Assembly: GCA_034521955.1 (NCBI GenBank)
Contig: JAXHLT010000003.1
Location: 898,789-962,788, forward strand
Source of the DNA: M55B127 sp034521955
GTDB taxonomy: Bacteria > Bacillota > Halanaerobiia > Halanaerobiales > M55B127
Direction of reading: 5' to 3'
Length of the DNA: 64,000 nt
Made by a program: the position numbers and the translations under genes. Numbering within the stretch: position 1 is the first letter of the stretch; each line of letters begins with the position of its first letter. The notes below the pieces were generated by a model. That model did not search any database. It was not told the origin of the DNA and was given only the letters and a program-made list of their open reading frames with translations. Shown here piece after piece: positions 30,279 through 39,459 of the stretch.

Positions 30279-32681
30279 TTATTTTTCTTTTACAAAACCA
30301 AAATTATAAACCGGTTTTTCATAATTATCTTTAATTGCTTCTACCTTTATTTTTACATCTAAATACTCACCATTTTTTTTGATGTATTTCTTATCTAATT
30401 CAAATCTTTCTATTTCTTTATTTTTTAACTTTTTCATGTATTTTTTTATTTATTTTATTATCTTCTTTTTTAGTGATATCAAGATGTTTCATATTTTTTA
30501 ATTCTTCTTTTGAATATCCCAGCATATTACAAAATTGTTTATTTACTTCTACTATATTACCTTTTAAATCAGATATTACAATCCCCATGGGAAATTCTTC
30601 AAATACAATTTTTTCTTTATTCTTAAATATACTTAACTTTTTTTTAAGGGCTGTTTCTTTTGTTAACTCTTTCATCGAATACATTTTTTGATCTGATTTA
30701 TTTATAATTTCTTCTAGATCTTGCTTATGGTCTGTTTTTACCTCTAAACCGGTAGAAATACTGAAATCACAATCCTTTATTTCTACCTCTTTAATTTCAT
30801 TTTGAATTCTATTTTCAATATTAGAAATAATTTCACTTTTTATTCCAGGTAGAATAATAGCAAATTCATCTCCCCCTATTCTACAAACTATATCTTCATT
30901 CCTAACATTATTACTTAATATTTCCGCCGTTTTTTTTATATATTCATCACCCACACGATGACCATATATATCATTTATGGATTTAAATTTATCTATATCT
31001 GCAGTAATGACTCCAATCGGTAATATACGAGAATCATTCAATCTTTCTATAGTATCCTCAAAATATCTTCTATTATATAGACCAGTTAATTGATCATGAA
31101 AAGATAGCTGCTTGATTTCTCCTCTTTTTGTTTCCTCTCAGTAATATCCATATGTATCCCAAACATCCTTAAAGGTTTTCCATCCTCAGTCCAGGAAATA
31201 ACTTTCCCTTGGTCAAGCATCCAGACCCAGTGGCCTTTTTTGTGTTTCATTCTTATCTCTGCTTTATATTGATCTATTTCCCCATTAAAGTGTTCCTCTA
31301 ACATTTTTTCAACTTTTTCTAAATCATCAGGATGGGTAAACTTTTTCCAGGTTTCGATAGTCGTTGGAGAAATTTCTTTTAAAGTATATCCTATCATTTT
31401 TGCCCAAATCTCATTAAATATAGTCTTACCTGTTTGTACATTCCATTCCCAGGTACCAGCATCTGTACCTTCTAATATATACTTCCATTCTATCCTTTTG
31501 TTTTATTATTTTTCCTTGTTGTTCCTGCAGCTTATTTTCTCTTTCTTTACGCTCGGTGATATCTCTTATATTACCATGCCAGAGAACACTGCCATCAGGT
31601 TTTTTTTCCGGTTCAGCATATCCTTCCAGCCATCTTATGCCTTTTTCAGGCAACTTAACTCTATATTCTTCCTCCCAGACAGTCAAATTTTTAGCTCGAT
31701 TCTTTAATGGTAGCAACTACCCTCTCATAATCTTCTGGATGAATCCTTTCAAACACTTTATTGGCATTATCTTTTGCTTCATCAGGTGTAACTTCATAAA
31801 TTTCATAGATATCTTCGGTTGCATAAGGAAAGAGGAAGAACCGTCAGGAAAAAGCTGATACTGATAAACTGCCCCCGGTGTTTTATTGGTCAGACTCTGC
31901 AGAATATTACTCTTTTGTTCAAGCTGTTTTTTTGTCTCTCTCCGTAAAAATTCATTGCTCAGAATTCTGGAAATACCCTGGATTAAAGTTCTTTCTTCTT
32001 TCAGAAAGGAATTTTCGCTATCTTCTCTTTTTTTATCCAGATCAAAAACTTCTATAGCTCCTTTTTTGACTCCCTCTACGATAATTTCGCTCTTCAGTCG
32101 GCAGTCAGTTTCCCGAAAGTTTTCTGAGAGATATTTCTCACCTGCAAATGTAATGCGAACATAATTTCCCAGGATGTTCAAAAAAATCAGCTATTTTACA
32201 ACAGAGTAGGGATAATATCTCATTTATGGTTTTGTCTCTGTTTTGTACAAGCTGAGAGGTGAAATATAAGCCTTTCAATTCTTTTTCTCTTTCTCTAAGC
32301 TTAAACTGCTCCTCTAAATCTCTCTGTTATATCACTAAAAACCGTTGCAAAATAACCTTCTTTATCACTAAAAATTCTAACTTCATAGTAATTACCTGTA
32401 ATTTTAGAATATACTTCTAAACTTTTACTTTTACCATTTGAAGCAACCTCTCCGCAAATCTGTATAAATTCAATCGGGTTATTAATAATATCCTTTAAAA
32501 TATTAAAACCCTTTTTGTTAATTACATCCTCTTTTTTAAATCCAGTAACTTCTTCCAAGCTTTTATTTGTTTTTAAAACAATAAAATCCTTAATTTCGTT
32601 GTTATCATCATAAATAACCTTATTATATGCTAAAGCTAAGGGCATATTCTCAAATATATTATCACAATTGAAATTTTCCAT
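30279..32681 (-). pseudogene. multi-PAS GGDEF protein with C-terminal PAS, heavily frameshifted
   Basis: At least six reading-frame pieces form one gene of about 800 residues. It begins at ATG 32681 (behind AAAGGAG), with an N-terminal PAS (MENFNCDNIFENMPLALAY). Next come a long linker/GAF-like part (NYVRITFAGEKYLSENFRE, ERTLIQGISRILSNEFLRR) and a PAS with WLEGYAEPEKKPDG. A further PAS (GHWVWMLDQGKVISW), a GGDEF domain (RIGGDEFAIILPG) and, unusually, a PAS after the cyclase (PMGIVISDLKGNIVEVNKQF) complete it. The tail ending YNFGFVKEK runs to stop 30279. N-terminal and later PAS segments nearly match the protein at 39460-41990, so the two are paralogues, but this one lacks HD-GYP. Most breaks fall in homopolymer runs. 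Confidence 0.75.
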
Positions 32682-32904
32682 ACTATCAAACTCCTTTAAT
32701 ATATAACTACTTTTATACATTACTATATTTAAAGATAATTAATAAATATCCTCTTTTCAAGAAATTAAGGTTAATAAATTAATACAATATTATATTTTTA
32801 AATATTGCTTATACAATAAATACATGTCTCAATACATATACTATATTTTGAAGAAAAACATCTAAGCATGGATATAAACTTACTCTTCCTGTCAGAATTT
32901 TTTA

Positions 32905-33215
32905 ACATAATATTCTAAAAACATTTAAATAACAGGGATTATGGGTATATAATCCTCGATATAAGGGAAAAGTTTGCTTGTAGCTGTGTATAGGGATTAT
33001 ATGGGAATTATATATAAGGGGGCATCGAAAGATTGCTGTTTGCTTGATAATTCTCAATAGTTAGAATCATTGATAATTAGAAAATTTTCTAGGCATTGAA
33101 AATCTACTAACCTTATAAATTATAGTATTTAAAATGATCACCTGACTTTGAATGTTATTTGCTTATTTGTTTAAACCCCAAATTCTTTCTGACAGGGAAA
33201 GTAATGTATTATGCA
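32905..33215 (-). repeat. intergenic repeat, copy B (orphan)
   Basis: Shares with copy A the blocks TCTAAAAACATTTAAAT, AAAAGTTTGCTTGTAG, GAAAGATTGCTGTTT and CTAGGCAT. With copy C it shares TTTAAACCCCAAATTC followed by TTTCTGACAGGGAAA. The terminator part is degenerate here. It may be the left-over tail of a deleted HD-GYP gene or an element in its own right. Confidence 0.6.
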
Positions 33216-33417
33216 TTTACAAAGATTTTATATTTACCAAGTCCTACTTAACAATCTGCTAGTTTATCCTTATGGAAGGCATCCATGATAAAATTATAGG
33301 AGGATATGGAAAGTTTTATTTTATGTATATATTAACAATAGTAGGATTCATGCATTATTTAGAACTACAATATCAAAAAGAAAGTATTAAATAACTTTCC
33401 CAGTGTTTCTTCCATTA

Positions 33418-33454
33418 TTTTTTGCCAAACTTCAGATACAATCCTATTTTGTTA
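33418..33454 (-). repeat. MITE-like terminal sequence, also at 38068-38104
   Basis: The 37 bases including GCCAAACTTCAGATACAATC are identical at both places, in the same orientation, and both are followed within eight bases by ACGT. Here it ends close to the Fic gene stop, consistent with an element end brought in with the Fic/HigBA block. Confidence 0.55.
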
Positions 33455-33467
33455 TGTGACGTACTTT

Positions 33468-34514
33468 TCATTTTAAGCGTTTCCATTTAGCATTTCTTCC
33501 TTTACCTAGAACCTCTATTATATTATCTTTTTTTAACTGTCTTAAGACTCTATCAATAGTTGAATCTGAAACATCAGGACAGGCATTTCTAATATCATCT
33601 TTAGAAAAAGTACCTATAATATTCTTTACTGCCTGTTCAACTCTATAGCTTTTATTACCTTTCTTTGATTTAACCATACCCACACGGTCTTCAAATTCTT
33701 TATAAGCTGCTAAAAGTGTCCCTAAAAAGTATTCTAACCAGAAAAATAAGTTGTGTTTTCCTTCATGCCAGCCTATGGAAGATTTATTTAATGTTTCATA
33801 ATAACTCGATTTACTATCTTCTATAATTTTTTCTAAACTTATATATCTTCCTACTTTATGATCATATTTATATAATAATAGTAATGTTAATAACCTTGAT
33901 ATTCTACCATTTCCATCATTAAAAGGGTGAATACAAAGAAAATCTAAGATAAAACTTCCAATTAAGATTAAGGGTTCTATGTTTTGATCTTGTATTTCGT
34001 TATTCAAAAAATTACAGAGAGAATCCATAGTGACAGCAGTATTTGATGCAGCAACCGGTTTAAACCTAATATATTTTTCACCATTAGGTAGGATTTCACC
34101 AATAATATTGTCCTGACTTTTCCAACTTCCACCTTTTTCAGATATATATTTATACATATCACGATGTAACTGTAATATTATATTTGAAGTTACGGGGATT
34201 GCATCATAAGAGGTATGAATTGTATTTAGAACATCTCTATAACCTGCTATTTCTCCTTCTGATCTTTCTTTAAGATTAGTATCATCTTTCATTATTTCTT
34301 TTAGTCTTTTATCAGTAATTACAATTCCTTCAATACTATTTGATGCTTTTGTACTTTTTATAAGAGCAACTTCTTGAAGTTTGTCTAAAATTTGTGGAGA
34401 TTGTTCTATATATAAATCCTGTTTCCCCTTGTATTCGTTTATTTTTCCAATTAATTTAACAATATTCATTGGTATATCTAACTTTTTTAATCTATCATTT
34501 TTAAATGACATCAT
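33468..34514 (-). CDS. Fic/DOC family AMP transferase with C-terminal winged helix
   Basis: This 348-residue Fic protein is predicted to transfer AMP (or a similar nucleotide part) to a hydroxyl on a target protein. The catalytic motif HPFNDGNGRISR is complete (HPFxDGNGRxxR). Upstream, TKASNSIEGI fits the inhibitory helix motif (S/T)xxxE(G/N), so it is a class II, self-inhibited Fic. The last 60 residues (SKDDIRNACPDVSDSTIDRV) form a winged helix, suggesting it regulates its own promoter or targets DNA-bound partners. AAAGGTGAG precedes the start. A 13-bp inverted repeat lies about 80 bases upstream. It is divergently arranged from a HigBA pair. Confidence 0.9.
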   Translation of the reverse strand: MMSFKNDRLKKLDIPMNIVKLIGKINEYKGKQDLYIEQSPQILDKLQEVALIKSTKASNSIEGIVITDKRLKEIMKDDTNLKERSEGEIAGYRDVLNTIHTSYDAIPVTSNIILQLHRDMYKYISEKGGSWKSQDNIIGEILPNGEKYIRFKPVAASNTAVTMDSLCNFLNNEIQDQNIEPLILIGSFILDFLCIHPFNDGNGRISRLLTLLLLYKYDHKVGRYISLEKIIEDSKSSYYETLNKSSIGWHEGKHNLFFWLEYFLGTLLAAYKEFEDRVGMVKSKKGNKSYRVEQAVKNIIGTFSKDDIRNACPDVSDSTIDRVLRQLKKDNIIEVLGKGRNAKWKRLK

Positions 34515-34595
34515 AATATACTCACCTTTCCTTAAACATATTCATTAAATAACATATGACTGTATTTATTATAACATAAATATGTTCATAAGTAT

Positions 34596-34634
34596 ATAAA
34601 CATACTCAAATAATACTTAAATGAGTATGTTTAT
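34596..34634. promoter_or_regulatory. 13-bp inverted repeat upstream of fic, candidate operator
   Basis: ATAAACATACTCA (34596-34608) and its exact reverse complement (34622-34634) are separated by 13 bases. Related half-sites (CATAAATATGTTCATAA) precede it. It lies in the fic promoter region, and the Fic protein carries a winged helix, so autoregulation is a reasonable inference. Confidence 0.5.
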
Positions 34635-34666
34635 GAATTTGATGACTATATTAATAAAAAGTATGT

Positions 34667-34752
34667 CATATAACGTTACTGTTATTTCCGACGTTGTCGT
34701 TCCGCAGGGTAGGCCAGGGTTTTGGCCGTCACGGAAATACTCATGTTATATG
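34667..34752. mobile_element. MITE-like palindrome with G+C-rich core
   Basis: The ends CATATAAC (34667-34674) and GTTATATG (34745-34752) are exact reverse complements. TTATTTCCG and CGGAAATA just inside also pair, making a long imperfect hairpin of about 86 bases. The core is far richer in G+C than the surroundings. The end CATATAACGT recurs at 35532. It lies between fic and higB and encodes nothing. Confidence 0.55.
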
Positions 34753-34863
34753 AAGTTTTGCCTGCCCCATTTTTATATTTTTAACTATAATAATCATACT
34801 AATTGATATTATAACATATATGTGATATAATTTTATTGTAATGAAAATTGGAGTGAGTTAATA

Positions 34864-35199
34864 ATGTATAAAGTAAAATATTATGCAAAAGATCATAGAT
34901 CTCCGGTTGTTGAGTTTATTCAAAAGCAATCCCCTAAAGAACAAGCAAAAATTTTAAGAGAAATTGATTTGCTTGAAGAATTTGGTTTATTCTTAGGAAT
35001 GCCACATCTCAAAAAATTAAAGGGATATAATGATTTATGGGAGCTACGAATAAAGCATAGTTCTAATATATTTAGAATCTTCTTCTTTAATTATAAAGAC
35101 GGTGTTTTCATCATCTTACACGGATTTAAGAAAAAGTCTAATAAAACTCCACAACGAGAAATAAATAAAGCTCTTAATCGACTTAATAAAATAAAGTGA
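34864..35199 (+). CDS. higB: HigB-type toxin (RelE superfamily, phage-derived Gp49-like)
   Basis: The 111 residues fit the RelE/HigB toxin fold, which in this family cuts mRNA on the ribosome. Visible features are YYAKDHRSPVVEFIQKQSP near the N-terminus, the core LKKLKGYNDLWELRIKHSSN with the strand-turn-strand of the active site, FRIFFFNYKDGVFIILHGF, and a C-terminal basic helix KSNKTPQREINKALNRL. GGAGTGAG precedes the ATG. The antitoxin gene starts 10 bases downstream, in the toxin-first order typical of HigBA. Confidence 0.88.
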   Translation: MYKVKYYAKDHRSPVVEFIQKQSPKEQAKILREIDLLEEFGLFLGMPHLKKLKGYNDLWELRIKHSSNIFRIFFFNYKDGVFIILHGFKKKSNKTPQREINKALNRLNKIK

Positions 35200-35209
35200 G
35201 GTGAATCAT

Positions 35210-35479
35210 ATGGATCACAATGAGGTCAAAAAAACTTTAATGCAAAATCCAGATGTAAAGAAAGAATATAATGATCTTGACGTAATGTATGAAATAAAAA
35301 AACAAATTATTAAATATCGTATTGAAAATAATTTAAGCCAAAAAGAATTAGCTGAAAAGATAGGAACAAAACAATCTGCTATTTCTCGTCTAGAAAATGA
35401 TGATTATAACCCAAGCATTGAATTTCTTGATAAAGTGGCTAATGCACTTGGAAAAAAACTTGAAATTCGATTTCACTAA
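35210..35479 (+). CDS. higA: HigA-type antitoxin (XRE family HTH)
   Basis: About 89 residues with a Cro/C1-type helix-turn-helix (NNLSQKELAEKIGTKQSAIS, RLENDDYNPSIEFLDKVANAL) in the C-terminal half. It should neutralise HigB and repress the operon. I choose ATG 35210, eight bases behind GAGGTG, over the upstream in-frame GTG at 35201, which overlaps that ribosome site. The pair ends in a strong terminator. Confidence 0.88.
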   Translation: MDHNEVKKTLMQNPDVKKEYNDLDVMYEIKKQIIKYRIENNLSQKELAEKIGTKQSAISRLENDDYNPSIEFLDKVANALGKKLEIRFH

Positions 35480-35510
35480 CAGTGACTTTCTTTATAGTCA
35501 CTGTTTTTTT
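35478..35510 (+). terminator. terminator of the higBA operon
   Basis: A perfect 10-bp stem AACAGTGACT / AGTCACTGTT with an 8-base loop, followed by seven T including the stem end. It overlaps the higA stop codon. Confidence 0.85.
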
Positions 35511-35544
35511 CCTTTAATTTAGGCAAAATTTCATATAACGTCCC

Positions 35545-35657
35545 TAGCATTCGCGACGTCTAGTATAAAGCTGAAAGCCTGGGCTAATAATTCACCCAGG
35601 CTTTTATAAGTTATTGTAACTTAATTTATGCTCTCTAATTAGATGTCGCTAATGCTA
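35545..35657. mobile_element. MITE-like element beside the IS91-like insertion
   Basis: TAGCATTCGCGACGTC (35545-35560) pairs as an inverted repeat with 35642-35657 at 14 of 16 positions. Inside is a perfect 10-bp hairpin (35574-35583 with 35595-35604) followed by T, which could also act as a terminator. The left flank CATATAACGT matches the palindrome at 34667. It encodes nothing and abuts the insertion element. Confidence 0.5.
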
Positions 35658-35768
35658 TGTTGAACTAAACCGCCAGAGGCGGTGGTTTTAAATTAAATAA
35701 ACTACACTCTCCTTTTGATATTTACTGATATAATATCAGTATCACTAGTTAAAAGGAGATGAATTTTT

Positions 35769-36618
35769 ATGTTAAAGGTACTTGAAACAATGAAAGTAGA
35801 TTTAGAGTTAAAAGGTTACAGCTTGAAGACAGTTGAGGCTTATCTTAGATATTCCAAACAATTTCTTGACTATTACCAAAAACCAATTGAACAACTACAC
35901 ACCGATGAAATACGTAACTATTTGCATTACCTTATCGTAATTAAAAAATGTAGTCATTCTTATGTTAATGTTAACCATAGCGCTCTTAAGTTCCTCTATA
36001 AAAATACTCTCAATCAACAATGGAATATTGATAAAATCCCCCGAATGAAAAAAGAAAAAAAGTTGCCTGTAATTCTCTCTAAAACTGAAGTCATAAATAT
36101 CTTTAAAGCTGACCAGCAACTTAAAACATAAAGCCATTTTAACCACTATATATTCAGCTGGTCTAAGAATAAGTGAAGTAAGAAATTTAACTATTACAGA
36201 TATTGACAGTAAAAATATGCAAATATGTGTTCGACAAGCTAAAGGCAAAAAAGACAGATACACTTTACTATCACAAAATAATCTCTCTCTTTTAAGAGAT
36301 TACTGGAAAGAATATCGTCCAGATTACTGGCTTTTCCCAGGTGTACCCCCTACAAAAGCAATCTCTGCCAGAACTATTCAAGGCTTCTTTAAAAATTATT
36401 TAAATAAAACAAAAATAACTAAAAAAGCTACTGTCCATACCTTAAGACACTGTTTTGCTACCCATCTTCTTGAAGCGGGAGTAGATATTTTTCATATTCA
36501 AAAATTGTTGGGACATGCCAGCCCCAAAACTACCGCAAGGTATATCCACTTAACTCATAAAAATATTATCGATTTAAAAAGTCCCTTTGATATGATCGAT
36601 AGTGATTACGATGACTGA
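35769..36618 (+). pseudogene. tyrosine recombinase of the IS91-like element, one frameshift
   Basis: Together the two frames give about 282 residues: an N-terminal SAM-like core-binding domain (LKGYSLKTVEAYLRYSKQF) and a catalytic domain with GLRISEVRNL (Arg), HTLRHCFATHLLEAG (His-x-x-Arg), LLGHASPKTTARYIH (His and the nucleophile Tyr). The break is one extra A in the run at 36123-36126. Correcting it joins QQL to KHKAILTTIYSAG. XerC/D-like recombinases accompany several IS91-family transposases. Its end overlaps the transposase start by eight bases. AAAGGAGATGAATTTTT precedes the ATG. Confidence 0.82.
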
Positions 36619-37774
36619 GTTAGCTGATATCTTAAATGAACATGGACAAAAATATATTGATAGCTATGGTTTATCCCCTGAACAATTAAAAGCCCTCTCT
36701 GACATTACCTCCTGCCGCACTTCCAAGCTGGGAGGTCATGCCGATGTCTGTGAAGAATGTGGCCATTTGCGTATTTCATATAACTCCTGTAGAAACCGTC
36801 ATTGTCCTAAATGTCAGGGTCTTCTTAAGGAAAAATGGATTGAAGATAGAAAAAAAGACCTACTTCCCATTCAATATCATCATATTGTTTTTACCATACC
36901 AAATAATTTAAATGACTTGGTTTTAAGAAATAAACAGGAAATGTATACACTTCTTTTTAAAGCTTCTAGTGAAACTTTAAAAGAACTTGCAGCTGATCCT
37001 AAATATCTAAATGCTAATATTGGTTTTATCTCTATCCTTCATACCTGGGGACAAAATCTAATGGACCATCCTCATATTCACTGTATCGTAACTGGGGGTG
37101 GCTTATCTTTAAAAAACAAAGAATGGATCTCTTCTAAAAATAATTTCTTTCTTCCAGTAAAAGTAATTTCATCTCTTTTTAAAGGTAAATTTATGGCTTG
37201 TCTAAGAAAAATATATGATCACAACAAACTCTCTTTTTTTGGTAATATAGATTATCTGCAAAAAGAAAGTGATTTTCAAAGCTTAGTTGATTCCCTTTAT
37301 TCTAAAAAGTGGGTTGTTTTTTCTAAACCTTCTTTTGCAAATCCTGAAGCTGTGATTGAATATCTAGGCCGATACATTAATAAAGTGGCTATCTCTAATC
37401 ATAGAATTATCAAGATGGAAGATGGTAAAGTTACTTTTAGATATAAAGACTACTCTGATGATGCTAAAAAGAAATATATGACTCTGGATGTTTTTGAATT
37501 TATCAGGAGATTTTTACTTCATCTCCTGCCTAAAAGGTTTGTTAGAATAAGATACTACGGCATTTTATGCCATAGATATAGAAAAAGAAATTTATTGTTT
37601 TGCCGATACTTGCTAAATGTGTATATAAAACGTGTTGATAATTCAAACTTAAAAGAATCATGGCAGGATATATTATTTAGATTAACTGGTAAAGATTTAA
37701 CTGTTTGTCCTAAGTGTGGGGGTAATATGGTTTCTGCTGATAATTTATATTTTATTCGGCCTTCTCCTGTATGA
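36611..37774 (+). CDS. IS91 family transposase (HUH, two-tyrosine)
   Basis: This protein of about 387 residues begins with a zinc-binding domain (CEECGHLRISYNSC, RNRHCPKCQ). A helical segment follows, then the HUH metal site HPHIHCIVTGGG near residue 160 and the two-tyrosine motif YLGRYINKVAISNHR near 265. In this family HUH endonucleases nick one strand and link to it through tyrosine for rolling-circle movement. A C-terminal CPKCGG knuckle lies near residue 375. All catalytic residues are present, so it could be active even though its recombinase partner is broken. ATG 36611 overlaps the recombinase stop. An in-frame GTG at 36602 is the alternative. Confidence 0.9.
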   Translation: MTELADILNEHGQKYIDSYGLSPEQLKALSDITSCRTSKLGGHADVCEECGHLRISYNSCRNRHCPKCQGLLKEKWIEDRKKDLLPIQYHHIVFTIPNNLNDLVLRNKQEMYTLLFKASSETLKELAADPKYLNANIGFISILHTWGQNLMDHPHIHCIVTGGGLSLKNKEWISSKNNFFLPVKVISSLFKGKFMACLRKIYDHNKLSFFGNIDYLQKESDFQSLVDSLYSKKWVVFSKPSFANPEAVIEYLGRYINKVAISNHRIIKMEDGKVTFRYKDYSDDAKKKYMTLDVFEFIRRFLLHLLPKRFVRIRYYGILCHRYRKRNLLFCRYLLNVYIKRVDNSNLKESWQDILFRLTGKDLTVCPKCGGNMVSADNLYFIRPSPV

Positions 37775-38232
37775 TTTATTAATATAATTGTTCCTTGATA
37801 ATTTTAAAAAAATTATTTAAGACCAGGGGATTATTATGTCTATTTTTATGTTCTCAATCTTAAATTATATGGAATGTGATAATTATCTGCATTAAATTAC
37901 CGAATATTTTAGATCTTTGTATAAATTTATTTAGAAATTAGATGTATTTAAACTCCATAGCAAATACTCGGTTTCGTTCAACATATTGTATCTGAAATTT
38001 TCATTAAAATATTAATAGCAGTCTTTAATTTAAATAGTGAATCTAAAGATAATAATTCAATCTATTATTTTTTTGCCAAACTTCAGATACAATCCTATTT
38101 TGTTAGACGACGTTTTGCTCAGTATAACTACTTTAAAAATCATAATTTCCTATAGTAAAATAACAAGTTAAATAACTTCCTTTAAGTTTTGAAAGAAAAA
38201 CAAATTAAAAGATTTAAAAATAAAACTAAATA
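37775..38232. other. gene-free stretch: right end of the IS91-like element and a MITE-like repeat
   Basis: The first 200 bases should contain the replication-origin end of the IS91-like element. 37976-38110 is a MITE-like repeat described separately. No coding frame is visible. Confidence 0.5.
37976..38110. mobile_element. MITE-like repeat (about 135 bp)
   Basis: ATTGTATCTGAA (37986-37997) and TTCAGATACAAT (38081-38092) are an exact inverted repeat. The right arm contains the 37 bases identical to 33418-33454. The left arm starts with the GTTCAACAT that also ends the IS91-like element. The sequence encodes nothing. GTTCAACATATT appears again at 47.95 kb. Confidence 0.5.
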
Positions 38233-38937
38233 TTAATTTTTCTGAAGGCTTAATTTCTTAGCCATTCCAAGGATAAAACCTAGGGCAATAGCAAGCAAAG
38301 CACCACTTATAACCCTAAACTCAGATGGCAGTAAAAAAGTTATGGTATTCACAGGAATCCAGAACCAAAGACAGGTTGGAGCAACCATACGAAACATGTG
38401 CTCCCAAGGCATCTTTTTAAATGTATCGACCACAGGCCAAATGGTAAATAAATTATTGTCATCAATTAGTTTATTAAGAAACCGATTAGTAACCATCATT
38501 GGAAAAGCAAATAAAGTATTCATTAAAAAAGATTTCCAAAATGATGTTAATAATGCTGAATTTTTACCTGGTAAATAACTTTTTTTCAGAAGTCCTTCAA
38601 CTCCATAAGAATATATAGGAAAAGCAACTGTAAATAATATCCCTATAAAACCCCAAACTAAAATTCTTTGGTGGATTTTTATTCCCATTACTTCCCATTT
38701 ACCTTTTACTATTTTAGCTCCTAACAAATCTCCCATAGTTCCTAAAATTCCTAATTCTAATATCCCCATAAGATAAGGATGAGTATTTGTGGCATAAACA
38801 AATTTTTCTCTAGTATTAGGTAAAGAAAGTATAGTAATAATTACAGCAAAAATAAATAGCCAAATGATTGTTATAATATTATCTCTAGTTAAACTTATTT
38901 TTTTCTTTTTTCTTATATAATTCACTATTTTTTTCAT
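38233..38937 (-). CDS. integral membrane protein, Mpv17/PMP22-like
   Basis: About 234 residues with five hydrophobic segments (IITIIWLFIFAVIITILSL, YLMGILELGILGTMGDLLG, ILVWGFIGILFTVAFPIYSYG and two more). The C-terminal part, FTIWPVVDTFKKMPWEHMFR and a final membrane helix pair, resembles the Mpv17/PMP22 family, whose function in bacteria is unknown. The open frame starts at GTG 38961, but its first codons contain AGAGGGG. ATG 38937 is correctly spaced behind that, so I use it. It stands alone between mobile elements and a signalling gene. Confidence 0.65.
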   Translation of the reverse strand: MKKIVNYIRKKKKISLTRDNIITIIWLFIFAVIITILSLPNTREKFVYATNTHPYLMGILELGILGTMGDLLGAKIVKGKWEVMGIKIHQRILVWGFIGILFTVAFPIYSYGVEGLLKKSYLPGKNSALLTSFWKSFLMNTLFAFPMMVTNRFLNKLIDDNNLFTIWPVVDTFKKMPWEHMFRMVAPTCLWFWIPVNTITFLLPSEFRVISGALLAIALGFILGMAKKLSLQKN

Positions 38938-39229
38938 AAAAGCCCCTCTTCTTATATTCACTTATATCATTAACTAGATTAATAAGTTTACCTATCCAGG
39001 TTAGATTATACATGTTTTATATTAACACAATAACTCTTTAAATAAAAGTATTTATGTTTTGGAAATGAACAAAACTCCATTCAAAAAATAAACTAAGCAA
39101 AATGTCGTATAACTCATATATAAATGACTACAACTTCATAAATATCACAATAATAACTATATAAATGAAATACTCCTTTTATCTATTTAAATAATCATGA
39201 AAAATATCCTTCATAAATAAAGTCATTTG

Positions 39230-39440
39230 AATAAAAGAGTCGGGCATAGAAAGATTGCTACTTCCAAGAGAATTAATAATAGTTAGGGTCATGGATAAAA
39301 CAAAAAATAGATCTGCAAAAAAAATCCGCTAGCCTCTGTTAATTAATGCTAACGGACATTGATTGTTATTATTTGTTTAAACCCCAAATTCTTTCTGACA
39401 GGGAAATGGAAGTGTTTTATAGTTACAAACTATCTATATA
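39230..39440 (-). repeat. intergenic repeat, copy C (3' flank of a PAS-GGDEF-HD-GYP gene)
   Basis: Contains the shared blocks GAAAGATTGCT, AATAGTTAGGGTCATG and TTTAAACCCCAAATTC with TTCTGACAGGGAAA, in the same order as copies A and B. It lies directly after the HD-GYP gene ending at 39460, as copy A does after its gene. Confidence 0.65.
39317..39356 (-). terminator. terminator of the multi-PAS GGDEF-HD-GYP gene
   Basis: On the minus strand TCCGTTAGC pairs with GCTAGCGGA across a 14-base loop and eight T follow. It is the counterpart of the hairpin in repeat copy A. Confidence 0.82.
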
Positions 39441-39459
39441 TAACACTCTTATTTTCCAA

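Larger units (their letters stand above)
32682..33467. other. gene-free stretch holding repeat copy B and a MITE-like end
   Basis: Nearly 790 bases without a gene. It holds intergenic repeat copy B (32905-33215) and a 37-base sequence at 33418-33454 that recurs exactly at 38068-38104. No HD-GYP gene flanks this repeat copy, unlike copies A and C. Confidence 0.5.
35657..37984 (+). mobile_element. IS91-like element with a tyrosine recombinase
   Basis: The element carries a tyrosine recombinase gene and an overlapping IS91-type transposase gene. The 9-base ATGTTGAAC at 35657-35665 and its exact reverse complement at 37976-37984 flank the pair. A small G+C-rich hairpin (ACCGCC-AGA-GGCGGT, 35669-35683) lies just inside the left end. 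IS91 elements move by rolling-circle replication and insert beside GAAC/GTTC-like tetranucleotides, and both flanks contain one. The exact ends are inferred from the inverted repeat. Confidence 0.65.
38938..39459. other. gene-free stretch with repeat copy C
   Basis: About 520 bases. The right half is repeat copy C with the terminator of the following signalling gene. The left half has no visible feature. Confidence 0.45.
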
